NCBI GenBank assembly: GCA_944326335.1
Contig: CALVDM010000005.1
Coordinates: 44,954 to 108,953, forward strand
Direction of reading: 5' to 3'
Length of the DNA stretch: 64,000 nucleotides
Origin: an uncultured Bacteroidales bacterium
GTDB taxonomy: Bacteria; Bacteroidota; Bacteroidia; Bacteroidales; UBA932
The notes beneath the pieces are model-generated. The model was not told the DNA's origin. It did not search any database and saw only the letters and a list, made by a program, of their open reading frames with translations. Position 1 is the first letter of the stretch; the number at the start of each line of letters is the position of its first letter. Below are positions 26,116-34,945 of this stretch, one piece after another. A program made the position numbers and the translations under genes.

Positions 26116-27375
26116 TTATTTTCCTGCCTTTATGTCACGGTACCGCTTGAGGGCCTCGAGATAGTAGTAGTCGGCATAGTTGAGAGGCACGTCTATCTCC
26201 GAACCGTTAGGGAGCGAGCCTGTCGAATGCATCAGCACGAAACAGCCGTTCTCACCCGGAGCGGCAAGATATGCAGGAGATGAGAGGCTCTTGAGGATTT
26301 TCTCTGCATAGTCGAAATACTTCCGCCCGTCCTCCACGTATGTGCTGAACTCGAGGAGTCCGCTCGCAGTCACCGCAGCCGCAGATGCATCCCTCGGGGT
26401 TTCCGGACCCTTCGGGGCATCATAATCCCAGTATGGCACGAGGTCTTCTGTGTCTACACGGGACATTATCATGTCCGCTATATTCCTCGCGAACGAAAGA
26501 TATGTGCTGTCTCCGGTCTCACGGAAGCATACCGTGTATCCGTACACTCCCCAGGCCTGGCCCCTTGCCCATGCGGAACCGTCGTTCCTGCCCTGGAAAG
26601 TCTGCTTGCACTGCACCGTGCCGTCGCTGTTGTAGCTCACGACATGCCAGCTGGTGAAGTCGTCGCGGAAATGGTTGTGCATCGTGGTGTTGGCATGACG
26701 CACGGCCACATCGCGGTACCTGCTGTCCCCGGTGAGTTTCGACACGGTGAAAAGCAGTTCGAGGTTCATCATGTTGTCGATTATGACAGGGAAGTTCCAC
26801 GGGCCGAAATCCCAGGAGCGTATGCAGCCGATTTCAGGGTCGAACCTTCCTATGAGATTGTCTGCAGTTTCCTTGAGCACTGCAGGTATAGTGTCGTTCG
26901 GAGAAAGCCTGTATGCATTCCCGTAGCTGCAGCCTATCATGAAGCCGAGGTCATGCGTGCCGGTGTAGTGGCGCACCGGATTGAGCAGATTCGTGTACTC
27001 CGTTGCGTAGTCTTTCAGCTGCTCATCCCCGGTGAGCTCGTATGCGTACCAGAGGGAGCCCGGGAAGAAACCGCTCGTCCAGTCGTATATATGGCAGAGT
27101 TTCACCGTGCCGAGTTTTTCAGCCGGAGCCACAGCCCTGAGGGAATCCTTGAATGTGGAGGAATCCCGTCCGAGCTGGTAGCACAACTCCTCCATGTCAT
27201 AACCCGAATAGAGGGACTTGGGCAGCTTGCCTGTACCCTCGGCAGCTGCAGCTGCCATCTTCAACTGAGTGGAAGCGGTGCTGATGCCGTTTTCAGCCCA
27301 TGAAGTGTCTTTCTGTCCGCACGATGGCAGCAGAACGGCCGCTGCGGCGACGATAGGGATAAATATTCTTTTCAT
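26116..27375 (-). CDS. GH88 unsaturated glucuronyl hydrolase
   Basis: Hydrolase that removes the 4,5-unsaturated uronate left by the lyases, by hydration of the double bond. The 419 residues form an (alpha/alpha)6 barrel. The two catalytic Asp of the family appear as Asp142 (Thr-His-Asp-Leu-Gly-Phe) and Asp200 (Ile-Ile-Asp-Asn-Met-Met-Asn). The substrate-binding Arg-Gly-Gln-Ala-Trp-Gly segment follows near residue 275. A lipoprotein signal (Leu-Pro-Ser-Cys, Cys19) places it in the periplasm or on a membrane. It lies between SusD and the heparinase III gene. Confidence 0.95.
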   Translation of the reverse strand: MKRIFIPIVAAAAVLLPSCGQKDTSWAENGISTASTQLKMAAAAAEGTGKLPKSLYSGYDMEELCYQLGRDSSTFKDSLRAVAPAEKLGTVKLCHIYDWTSGFFPGSLWYAYELTGDEQLKDYATEYTNLLNPVRHYTGTHDLGFMIGCSYGNAYRLSPNDTIPAVLKETADNLIGRFDPEIGCIRSWDFGPWNFPVIIDNMMNLELLFTVSKLTGDSRYRDVAVRHANTTMHNHFRDDFTSWHVVSYNSDGTVQCKQTFQGRNDGSAWARGQAWGVYGYTVCFRETGDSTYLSFARNIADMIMSRVDTEDLVPYWDYDAPKGPETPRDASAAAVTASGLLEFSTYVEDGRKYFDYAEKILKSLSSPAYLAAPGENGCFVLMHSTGSLPNGSEIDVPLNYADYYYLEALKRYRDIKAGK

Positions 27376-27397
27376 CTATTCCGTATGTTATTGATTG

Positions 27398-29116
27398 TTA
27401 ATTTGTCCAACCGGGATTCTGATCAAACTGGGTGCAGAGGTCGATTTCCCGCTGAGGTATAGGAAGCAGTTCGCTCTTGCCCTTCACGGTGTAGTTGTAG
27501 ACCACGTAGTTAGGGGTGTAGTTGCCGTTGCTGTCCCAGTTCCACCATCTGCGGAGGGCTGTATATGTGGCCTGAACGGTCTCGTAGTACATGTCCCAAC
27601 GCACGAGGTCAGCCCTTCTGTGGCCTTCGAAACAGAGCTCGTATGCCCTTTCCTTCCTTACCGCTTCCTGGAAGCCTTCATAGTCGAGACCCGAAAGGTC
27701 CACGCTCGCATCTGAGACCCCGTAGGCTCTGCGGCGCACCTTGTTGATAGCCGAGTAGGCATCCGATGTCGGTCCCTGATGCCATTCGTTCAGGGCCTCG
27801 GCATAGAGCAGGAGCACGTCGGAATAGCGGAGGAAATACCAGTTCACGTTCGAACGGTCGTCGTTCACGAGATAATTGCCCTGCTGGACATATTTCTCCA
27901 CATCCCACTTGGCAGGAGTATAGTTCTGCTTTGCCCTTTGCTCAACGTTCTCGTCCGCATCCTGTTCGAGAGCGGTCTCAAGGGTCTCGTCCTCGCCCTG
28001 CACCCAGAGGACCTGGTCGTCCGTCCAGTCCACTCCGCCGTATCTGTAGTTGGCTATGGAAAGGTCGCGGCGCAGGTCCACAAGGCCGTCCGTGCGGTCC
28101 TCATCTTCTGACCTCCAGTCAATCACGAAAGTATGCACGACTTTCTCGTTGCCGGCACAGCTTCCACGCTCTCCGCTTATCTGGCTCGTCTTCACGCCGT
28201 TCCATTTTCCGATACGTCCGCAAGGGTCGCTGTTTCCGCTGTATGTCGGGCTGTAGAATGAGACTTCGATAAGGCTCTCGGTAGGGTCCCAGATGCCGTT
28301 GCAGGTGTTGTACCACAAGGTCTCGTAATCGGAAAGAAGGTCGTGTTTTCCAGAGTTTATGAGCTGCTGCGCCGTCTTTGCCGCAGACTCCCATTTCGTG
28401 TCGTCCTGGACAGGCCATCCCGCCCATGTGCAATAGACCTTGGTCAGGAGACCGAGGGCCGCGCCCTTCGAAAAACGGTAGCTGTTGCTGCTGCGGTAAG
28501 TGTCGTCGGTGGCGTAAGGCAGGATGTCTATGGCATAGAGAAGGTCTTTCTCAATGTATTTGTAGACATCTTCCGGCTCTGCCTGAGTGAAAGTGGACGG
28601 GTCCTGGTATGACATGGCGGTGCTGGTCATGAGCGGCACCCTGTTCCATCTGCGGACAAGCTCGAAATAGTACATCGCCCTGAGACAGCGCGCCTCGGCT
28701 ATGTAAAGGGTGGCGAGAGTCTTGTCATCGTCAGTGAAACCGTCCATCTTCACGGACACCCTTTCGAGGAAGTCGTTTGCCCGGTACACCCCTTCATACA
28801 GGGCTTCCCAGGAATCCTGTATGTAGGAATCCGTCGTAGGATATGCGTTTGTCGGGACAAGACGCCAGTTCTCGGTGGTGCTTCCCTCCACCTGCGAGAT
28901 GTCCGTACCCATGTCGAGATAGAAGGAAAGGTTCCTCGAATATGTGCCTTCTTCTATCAGGCTTCTGTACACTCCGAGCAGCACGAGCTCGGCCTCGGAC
29001 GCATCGTCGATGAAGTTGTCCTTCTCGATGTTGGTCCTCGTCTCTTCCTTCAGGAAGTCGCAGGACACGAGCATGATGCCTGCAAGCGCGAATGATATGT
29101 ATCGTAGATGTTTCAT
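27398..29116 (-). CDS. SusD/RagB-family glycan-binding lipoprotein
   Basis: Outer-membrane partner of the SusC transporter that caps the barrel and binds oligosaccharide. From the ATG at 29116 it has 572 residues, a lipobox at Cys19 (Leu-Val-Ser-Cys), the N-terminal Tyr-Arg-Ser-Leu-Ile and Glu-Ala-Leu-Tyr-Glu-Gly-Val-Tyr-Arg-Ala-Asn segments of TPR-like helices, and a C-terminal Arg-Lys-Glu-Arg-Ala-Tyr-Glu-Leu-Cys-Phe-Glu-Gly-His-Arg motif. It closes with Pro-Ile-Pro-Gln-Arg-Glu-Ile. The frame extends upstream to 29194 into the susC end but lacks a signal there. It is 43 bases after susC. Confidence 0.95.
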   Translation of the reverse strand: MKHLRYISFALAGIMLVSCDFLKEETRTNIEKDNFIDDASEAELVLLGVYRSLIEEGTYSRNLSFYLDMGTDISQVEGSTTENWRLVPTNAYPTTDSYIQDSWEALYEGVYRANDFLERVSVKMDGFTDDDKTLATLYIAEARCLRAMYYFELVRRWNRVPLMTSTAMSYQDPSTFTQAEPEDVYKYIEKDLLYAIDILPYATDDTYRSSNSYRFSKGAALGLLTKVYCTWAGWPVQDDTKWESAAKTAQQLINSGKHDLLSDYETLWYNTCNGIWDPTESLIEVSFYSPTYSGNSDPCGRIGKWNGVKTSQISGERGSCAGNEKVVHTFVIDWRSEDEDRTDGLVDLRRDLSIANYRYGGVDWTDDQVLWVQGEDETLETALEQDADENVEQRAKQNYTPAKWDVEKYVQQGNYLVNDDRSNVNWYFLRYSDVLLLYAEALNEWHQGPTSDAYSAINKVRRRAYGVSDASVDLSGLDYEGFQEAVRKERAYELCFEGHRRADLVRWDMYYETVQATYTALRRWWNWDSNGNYTPNYVVYNYTVKGKSELLPIPQREIDLCTQFDQNPGWTN

Positions 29117-29159
29117 ATTTATTTCTTGTTTCGAAACCTTCATTATGAAATTACCCATG

Positions 29160-32100
29160 TCAGAATGAAATCTCGAGTCCCATTGTGAAGACACGGCTGC
29201 GCGGGTATGCTCCCCAGTCCAGACCAGGAGTCATAGGATTGCTCGACGCGGTGCTGACCTCAGGGTCATAACCCGAATAGTTGCTGAGGCAGAAGAGATT
29301 CTGCGCGGATGCGTATATCCTCAGCTTCGATATCTTCGCCTTCCTCGTGAGCTTGGAAGGGAAGGTGTATCCGAGGGTCACGTTCTTCAGACGCAGGAAG
29401 GAGCCGTCCTCCACGAACCTCGAATATACATCGTTGGTCACATAACCGTCATACTTCGGGACAGTGTTGGACGCATTCGTAGGAGACCATCTGTCTGCAA
29501 CCTCGCCGAGGAAATTGTAACGTCCCTGCCTTGTCTGTGTCGCAAACAGCCTTGTGGCGTTGTAGATGTCGTTGCCGTAGTTGAACTGGAACATGAAGCT
29601 GAAGTCCACGCCGTAGAACTCGAACGAGTTGGTGATACCGCCGTAGAAGTCCGGGAGAGTCTCACCGATGACAGTGCGGTCGGCCTCGGTGACAACACCG
29701 TCGCCGTTCACGTCCTTGTACTTCACCACGCCTGGCTCCACACCTTCAGTGTAGAGTGTGTTGTCCACCACGCCTTCCTTGAGGATATAGTTGCCGGAAG
29801 GGTCGATATTGAAGTCGTCGCTCTGGTAGATTCCGTCGAACTCATAGCCGTAGATGAGACCTATGGACTGCCCCACAATGGCGATGTAGTCGTATGCAGT
29901 GAAGTTGCTGTCGAAGCCTGAACGGGCCTGCACATAGTCGGTGCCGCTGGCGAGGGACATCAGTTCATTGCGTATGAACGAGATGTTGAAGTTCGTCTGC
30001 CAGAGGAAGTTCTTCGTGGAGATATTGGTACTGCTGATGCTAACCTCTATACCCTGGTTACGGATTTTTCCGATGTTCTGCATCTGGGTCTCGAAGCCTG
30101 TCGCGTGCGCAAGCTGCTGTGCAAGAAGCAGGTCCTTGGTGTCCTTGTTGAAGATGTCCACCGTGGCGGTGAGCCTGTCCTTGAAGAAGCCGAGGTCGAG
30201 ACCGAGGTTCACTGTCGAGGAGCCTTCCCACTTCAAATCCTTGTTTGCAAGCTGGGTAGGTGTGAGGACGGTGGTCAAGTCCGTGCCCACTCCGTACTTT
30301 TCAGGAGTGTAGAGGTCGAGGGATAGATAGTTGGATATCCTGTCGTTTCCGACCATACCCCAGCTGGCACGGAGTTTCAGGTTAGACAGCCAGCCCGAGG
30401 CATTGGACATCCACTTTTCCTTGTTTATCCTCCATGCGAACGAGAAGGACGGGAAGTAGCCCCACTTGTGGTTCTCGGAGAAGACCGTGGAACCGTCGGC
30501 ACGCATCGTGGCGGTAAAAAGGTAGCGGTTGTCGTAGTTGTAGTTCGCACGCACGAAGAAAGACATGAGGGCATCCCTCGACCACGACGAGCGGACAGCG
30601 CTCGGTGTCGCGCCCACCCCGAGATTGTCGTTGGCAAGGTCTCCGAACGGGAAGTTCATTGCCTGCCCGTAGACATACTCGGAATAGTTCTCCTGCATCT
30701 CCTCACCTATCATGACATCGTATGAATGCTTTCTTATCTTCTGCCTCCAGGTCAGCTGGTTGTAGTTGGTCCACCTGAGGGCTCTCGTGTACTGGCTGGA
30801 ACCGTACGGCTCGCCGCCGTTCCTGCGGACTTCCTTGGAGCCGTCCTGGTAGAAGATATCCTGACGGGTGACAGTGTTGTTGTATGTGGCCGCAGACCTG
30901 AATGTCAGCCCCTTTATTATTTCCCACGTGAGGGAAACGTTGCCTATCCACTGGTCTGCACGTCTCTTGTTGGTCACGGACTCGGACTGGACTATAGGGT
31001 TCACCTGGGCGAGGTTCTCGTCCGGGTCGTCGAGGAATGCAGGGTCTACCTCAGCGGCGAGCAGCTCCTCGTCCGTGAGGCGCAGACCTCCTGTAGGCCT
31101 TGCACGGATAATCTGGGCGAGCATGTTGAAACGTCCGTTGTCTGCCGTGGTCCCGGAGCCGCTGCGGACTGTCTGGGCGTAAGTGATGGTGGCGTCGAGC
31201 GTGACGTTCTTCCAGAGTTTCTGGGTGAAACGGCCCTTTGCCGTCGTCTTTGTGAAGCCGCTGTTGATGAAGATACCGTCCTCGTCATAGTGCGAGAAGG
31301 ATACGTTGTATTTGGAGTTGTCGGAGCCTCCCATGACGGAGACATTATGGTCCTGCGACCATGTAGGGCGGAACACTTCGCTCTGCCAGTCCACACCGGA
31401 TACGCCTATGTAGTCGTCAAGGCTCTGGTACCTGTACGGCAACCCGGTATCCGGGTCATTGCCTTCCCTGAAATACGAATTGCTGTACTGCGAGTTTATC
31501 TCTCCCTGAAGCTTCACGAATTCATACGGGCTGAGCACGTCGAGTTTCTTGGGAAGGGTGCGGTAAGACGCGGAACCGTTGTAGGAAATCACCGGACGGC
31601 CGGATTTTCCGGACTTGGTGGTGATGAGCACGACGCCGTTCGCACCTCTGGAACCGTAGATTGCAGCCGAAGATGCATCCTTCAGGATTTCAGTGGACTC
31701 AATGTCCTGGCTGGAGAGGAAGTCGATGTTGTCCACCTGGAAACCGTCCACGATGAACAGAGGGGAGTTGTCTCCGTTGAGCGTACCCACGCCTCGGATG
31801 TTTATCGAGAATCCGGAGCCCGGAGTACCGTCGCTCTGGGTTATCTGCACTCCGGCGATCTGGCCTCCGAGGGCTTCAAGCACGGAGCCGGACTTGTAGT
31901 TCTCGATGGCCTCGGAAGAGACTGATGCCACGGAACCCGTGAGGTCGCTTTTCCGGACGGCGCCGTAGCCGACAACCACAATCTCGTCGAGCAGCTGGCT
32001 GTCAGGGACGAGTTTTATACGCATGTCTGTCTGGCCGAGGGCGTTGAATTCCTGGGCCTGGTAGCCGATGAACGAAACGGAAAGCGTGGTGCCCCTGCGG

Positions 32101-32312
32101 ACTCTTATCGAGAACTTTCCGTCGATGTCTGTGATTTCACCGGTGGTCGTGCCTGGAATCATCACGCTTGCCCCGACAAGAGGAACATCGTTCTCATCGA
32201 CCACAGTACCTGTGACGGTGACATTCTGGTTCTGTGCCAGAGCCGCCACTGAAAGGAGGGCGGACAGCAGGAATGCTGCCGCGCTGCTCCAGAGTATCTT
32301 GGTTAAAGTCAT
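29160..32312 (-). CDS. SusC/RagA-family TonB-dependent transporter
   Basis: Outer-membrane TonB-dependent importer, presumed specific for heparan sulfate oligosaccharides. It has 1050 residues: signal peptide (~1-26), carboxypeptidase-regulatory-like domain (~30-105), a TonB-box-like Glu-Ile-Val-Val-Val-Gly-Tyr-Gly segment (~115), plug domain (~120-240, with Gly-Val-Gly-Thr-Leu-Asn-Gly-Asp-Asn-Ser-Pro-Leu-Phe-Ile-Val-Asp-Gly) and a 22-strand barrel ending in Leu-Glu-Ile-Ser-Phe. It is followed by susD and preceded by two glycan-binding proteins, the usual PUL core order. Confidence 0.96.
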   Translation of the reverse strand: MTLTKILWSSAAAFLLSALLSVAALAQNQNVTVTGTVVDENDVPLVGASVMIPGTTTGEITDIDGKFSIRVRRGTTLSVSFIGYQAQEFNALGQTDMRIKLVPDSQLLDEIVVVGYGAVRKSDLTGSVASVSSEAIENYKSGSVLEALGGQIAGVQITQSDGTPGSGFSINIRGVGTLNGDNSPLFIVDGFQVDNIDFLSSQDIESTEILKDASSAAIYGSRGANGVVLITTKSGKSGRPVISYNGSASYRTLPKKLDVLSPYEFVKLQGEINSQYSNSYFREGNDPDTGLPYRYQSLDDYIGVSGVDWQSEVFRPTWSQDHNVSVMGGSDNSKYNVSFSHYDEDGIFINSGFTKTTAKGRFTQKLWKNVTLDATITYAQTVRSGSGTTADNGRFNMLAQIIRARPTGGLRLTDEELLAAEVDPAFLDDPDENLAQVNPIVQSESVTNKRRADQWIGNVSLTWEIIKGLTFRSAATYNNTVTRQDIFYQDGSKEVRRNGGEPYGSSQYTRALRWTNYNQLTWRQKIRKHSYDVMIGEEMQENYSEYVYGQAMNFPFGDLANDNLGVGATPSAVRSSWSRDALMSFFVRANYNYDNRYLFTATMRADGSTVFSENHKWGYFPSFSFAWRINKEKWMSNASGWLSNLKLRASWGMVGNDRISNYLSLDLYTPEKYGVGTDLTTVLTPTQLANKDLKWEGSSTVNLGLDLGFFKDRLTATVDIFNKDTKDLLLAQQLAHATGFETQMQNIGKIRNQGIEVSISSTNISTKNFLWQTNFNISFIRNELMSLASGTDYVQARSGFDSNFTAYDYIAIVGQSIGLIYGYEFDGIYQSDDFNIDPSGNYILKEGVVDNTLYTEGVEPGVVKYKDVNGDGVVTEADRTVIGETLPDFYGGITNSFEFYGVDFSFMFQFNYGNDIYNATRLFATQTRQGRYNFLGEVADRWSPTNASNTVPKYDGYVTNDVYSRFVEDGSFLRLKNVTLGYTFPSKLTRKAKISKLRIYASAQNLFCLSNYSGYDPEVSTASSNPMTPGLDWGAYPRSRVFTMGLEISF

Positions 32313-32331
32313 ATCGTTATTGGATTATTGT

Positions 32332-34926
32332 TCATTCGTTAAAGTCCTTGTCAAACCAGATGGCGAACGGGAAAATCTGAGAGCCTTTGTTGATAGTGTC
32401 CAAATCTGTCGAAAATGTCATCTGACCATAGAAAACACCGTCTGCCAATCCGCCATCGCACGTCCAGAGCCAAGGGTTGATTACCACTGAGAACTTGTCA
32501 CTGCCATCTGTGCCATCGACATAGCAAGGGCTTGCGGACAAATGTTCCGCACTTTTCTGAGTATTATTGGATTCATAGAACGAAACAGGTCTTTTGGAGC
32601 CGTAGTTCTCCGAATTGTTTGTCGCTACTTTGTATGCATCCCATAAACTTACCAGAAAATCAGGTGTAACTGTAGTATTATTCAACGACCCGCTTTCAAA
32701 TGGTGTCCCGTCGGCTTTCACGCCTTCGAGATTCCTGTAATTGAACGAACGCCTGAAATCAAGGAATAGCGACGATGCGTCACCGCCTGTGACGGAAGGG
32801 GCATTAGAGCGTACCGGCTCGGACCACGACGGATTGACCCTGAGTGCAAACGGGGAATATTGAATTGTTGTCCCGTTAATTTCTCCCGAGCAGTCGACAA
32901 AGAACGGTATGGTCACGCTCCAAGTATTATCGGCGTCATCCGGGTCAGTAGAAACCGCAGTCACGAAAGCAAGCCCCATCGCCTGAGCTGAAAAACCATC
33001 CGTTTTGAAACTCAGGGCTCCTGTGGATTTGTTGACAGATATCCCGTTCAATACATTTATCCTCTCGACAGAGAACGACCAGCTGTAGCTTTCATTGTGG
33101 TCGGTCGCCGTTATTTCACATGACAATGCCGCAAGGTCGCTGCCGTTTGTCACCCTGAACTGGCTGACACCGTCGGTCTCCTCCTCGGAAAGGCCGAGGT
33201 TGTTGCCATAGCTGAAATAGGTGAAATAGTAATGATTTTCGGTAACCTCGAAACTGTAGTCGGCATCCATGCTCTCACCTCCGGAAGTAACGGTCACCGT
33301 CACAGTGTACTCTCCTTCTGGAATCTGATTGCCCTTGGAGACAGAAATCGTTCCGTCCGAAGCCCCTACGGAGACGTATTCATCCAGCACAGCCGAACTT
33401 GTCGACTTGATGGAATAGCTTGCCCCGGAGAATGAACTTACCGGCTCTGCCGTCCACCCGGTGGCGAACTTGTGTGATGCATCCGCCCCATTATAGTTGA
33501 ACACCTTCTCCGCCACAACATTTATGGTGAGGGCATCCCTAACAATGCCATAATCGCTTTCCGTGCCGAACGACTCCGTGTTCACCTTGATATCCACAGT
33601 GTATTCTCCCACGGCCCAGCTGTCGCTCTTGTCTATGGTTATTTCGCCTGTCCCTTCATTGATAGAAAGCAGACCGCCCGCAGGACTACCGTTAATGGAA
33701 ACATCCCTGATTTCATAACCTGTTATCTCGGCTGTCTCCCCTTCGTACATTATCCGGAACGACTGCAGAGTCCCGGCAGACGATTCCTGCAGGTCCGGAA
33801 GTTCCATGGTCACACTCGACGGGCTCACATATATGGTCTCAGGCATACCAGGGCGGCACTCTATCACGAGTACGTCCGTAGCTTCAAGAGTCTGCCCGAC
33901 GTATGTGTATGAGACGGACACGGCATAGTCTCCGGCAGTGATGGTTTCAGGAGCGTCCGCTCTCACCACACCCGTCAATTCATCTATGCTGAATATGCCG
34001 TCAATGTCCGTGAAGTCCGCCCCGTCGAGCGTGATGCCGGAAATCGTATAGCCTTCCACCTGAGGGCCACCCTCTTCCGGTCCTTCGACGGTCGGAGTGT
34101 AGGTACGGGTAAGGTTCGGTGCGAGATACTGTGGCTCGTTATAGTTGATGACTATCTCGGCTGCAGTCACATTCACGGTGAGGGCATCGGAAATGAGGCC
34201 TTCCTCGTCCTCGCTGCCATAGGATTCGGTGTTCACCTTGACATCCAGCATGTATGTGCCGAGCTCCCATCCGTCACCTTTCACCATGGATACTACGCCC
34301 TCGCCCGAGATTTCGAAGAATGTCGTGGAACTTCCGTCGGCACCGTTCTGTATGACGCCGAACTCCTCGTCATCCAGGCCTCTGAAGCGGACATTCCTCA
34401 ACTCATAGCCTTCGATTGCAGCCGCTACGCCGGAAGCGTTCACCTGCGAGGTGGCCAGTTCTGCGTCACTGCCCGTCTGCAGGTCCTCGTATTTGACATT
34501 TATCGTGCGTTGCGACATGGAAATCTGCGGCATACCGCTTATGAATGTCACGGAAAGCGCATTCTTGAGAATATAGCTGCGTCCTCCGGAGACACAGGTA
34601 ATCGTGATGAGATATTCTCCCGTATCGGTATCGTCTGCTCCCTGGATGGAGACGGTTCCCGTCTCGGGGTCTATGGTAAACTCCGAGCCTTCATATTCCG
34701 TCTCGCCATGGAACATTTCGCTGATTTTGAACTCTGACGGTTCGCCTGACGTGATTTCCGGAACGGCGGTGGCAGAACCGTTCGGAATCACACCTTCAAC
34801 GGCTTCATAGGAAATCTCGAGAGGAACGACCTCTTCCTCGAGAATCTCCTCCTGGCATCCTGAGAGCCAGAGTCCGGCAGCAAGGGCTGCCGTTATGGCC
34901 ATAAAACCTGATATGTATCTTTTCAT
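32332..34926 (-). CDS. Surface glycan-binding lipoprotein 1 (BT4661/DUF4958-like)
   Basis: An 864-residue lipoprotein (lipobox Leu-Ser-Gly-Cys, Cys24) made of four or five repeated beta-sandwich units. Each is marked by an Ile-Asp-Pro-Glu-Thr-Gly or Ile-Asn-Glu-Gly-Thr-Gly strand-turn and a Gly-(Glu/Asp)-Tyr strand. A distinct C-terminal domain begins at Tyr-Phe-Thr-Tyr-Phe-Ser-Tyr-Gly-Asn-Asn-Leu-Gly-Leu and ends at Ile-Trp-Phe-Asp-Lys-Asp-Phe. It shares that domain with the next gene upstream. By its place beside susCD it should bind heparan sulfate chains on the cell surface. The frame runs upstream to 35019, but the ATG at 34926 gives the signal peptide. Confidence 0.85.
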   Translation of the reverse strand: MKRYISGFMAITAALAAGLWLSGCQEEILEEEVVPLEISYEAVEGVIPNGSATAVPEITSGEPSEFKISEMFHGETEYEGSEFTIDPETGTVSIQGADDTDTGEYLITITCVSGGRSYILKNALSVTFISGMPQISMSQRTINVKYEDLQTGSDAELATSQVNASGVAAAIEGYELRNVRFRGLDDEEFGVIQNGADGSSTTFFEISGEGVVSMVKGDGWELGTYMLDVKVNTESYGSEDEEGLISDALTVNVTAAEIVINYNEPQYLAPNLTRTYTPTVEGPEEGGPQVEGYTISGITLDGADFTDIDGIFSIDELTGVVRADAPETITAGDYAVSVSYTYVGQTLEATDVLVIECRPGMPETIYVSPSSVTMELPDLQESSAGTLQSFRIMYEGETAEITGYEIRDVSINGSPAGGLLSINEGTGEITIDKSDSWAVGEYTVDIKVNTESFGTESDYGIVRDALTINVVAEKVFNYNGADASHKFATGWTAEPVSSFSGASYSIKSTSSAVLDEYVSVGASDGTISVSKGNQIPEGEYTVTVTVTSGGESMDADYSFEVTENHYYFTYFSYGNNLGLSEEETDGVSQFRVTNGSDLAALSCEITATDHNESYSWSFSVERINVLNGISVNKSTGALSFKTDGFSAQAMGLAFVTAVSTDPDDADNTWSVTIPFFVDCSGEINGTTIQYSPFALRVNPSWSEPVRSNAPSVTGGDASSLFLDFRRSFNYRNLEGVKADGTPFESGSLNNTTVTPDFLVSLWDAYKVATNNSENYGSKRPVSFYESNNTQKSAEHLSASPCYVDGTDGSDKFSVVINPWLWTCDGGLADGVFYGQMTFSTDLDTINKGSQIFPFAIWFDKDFNE

Positions 34927-34945
34927 TGTAATCGCTGTTGATATG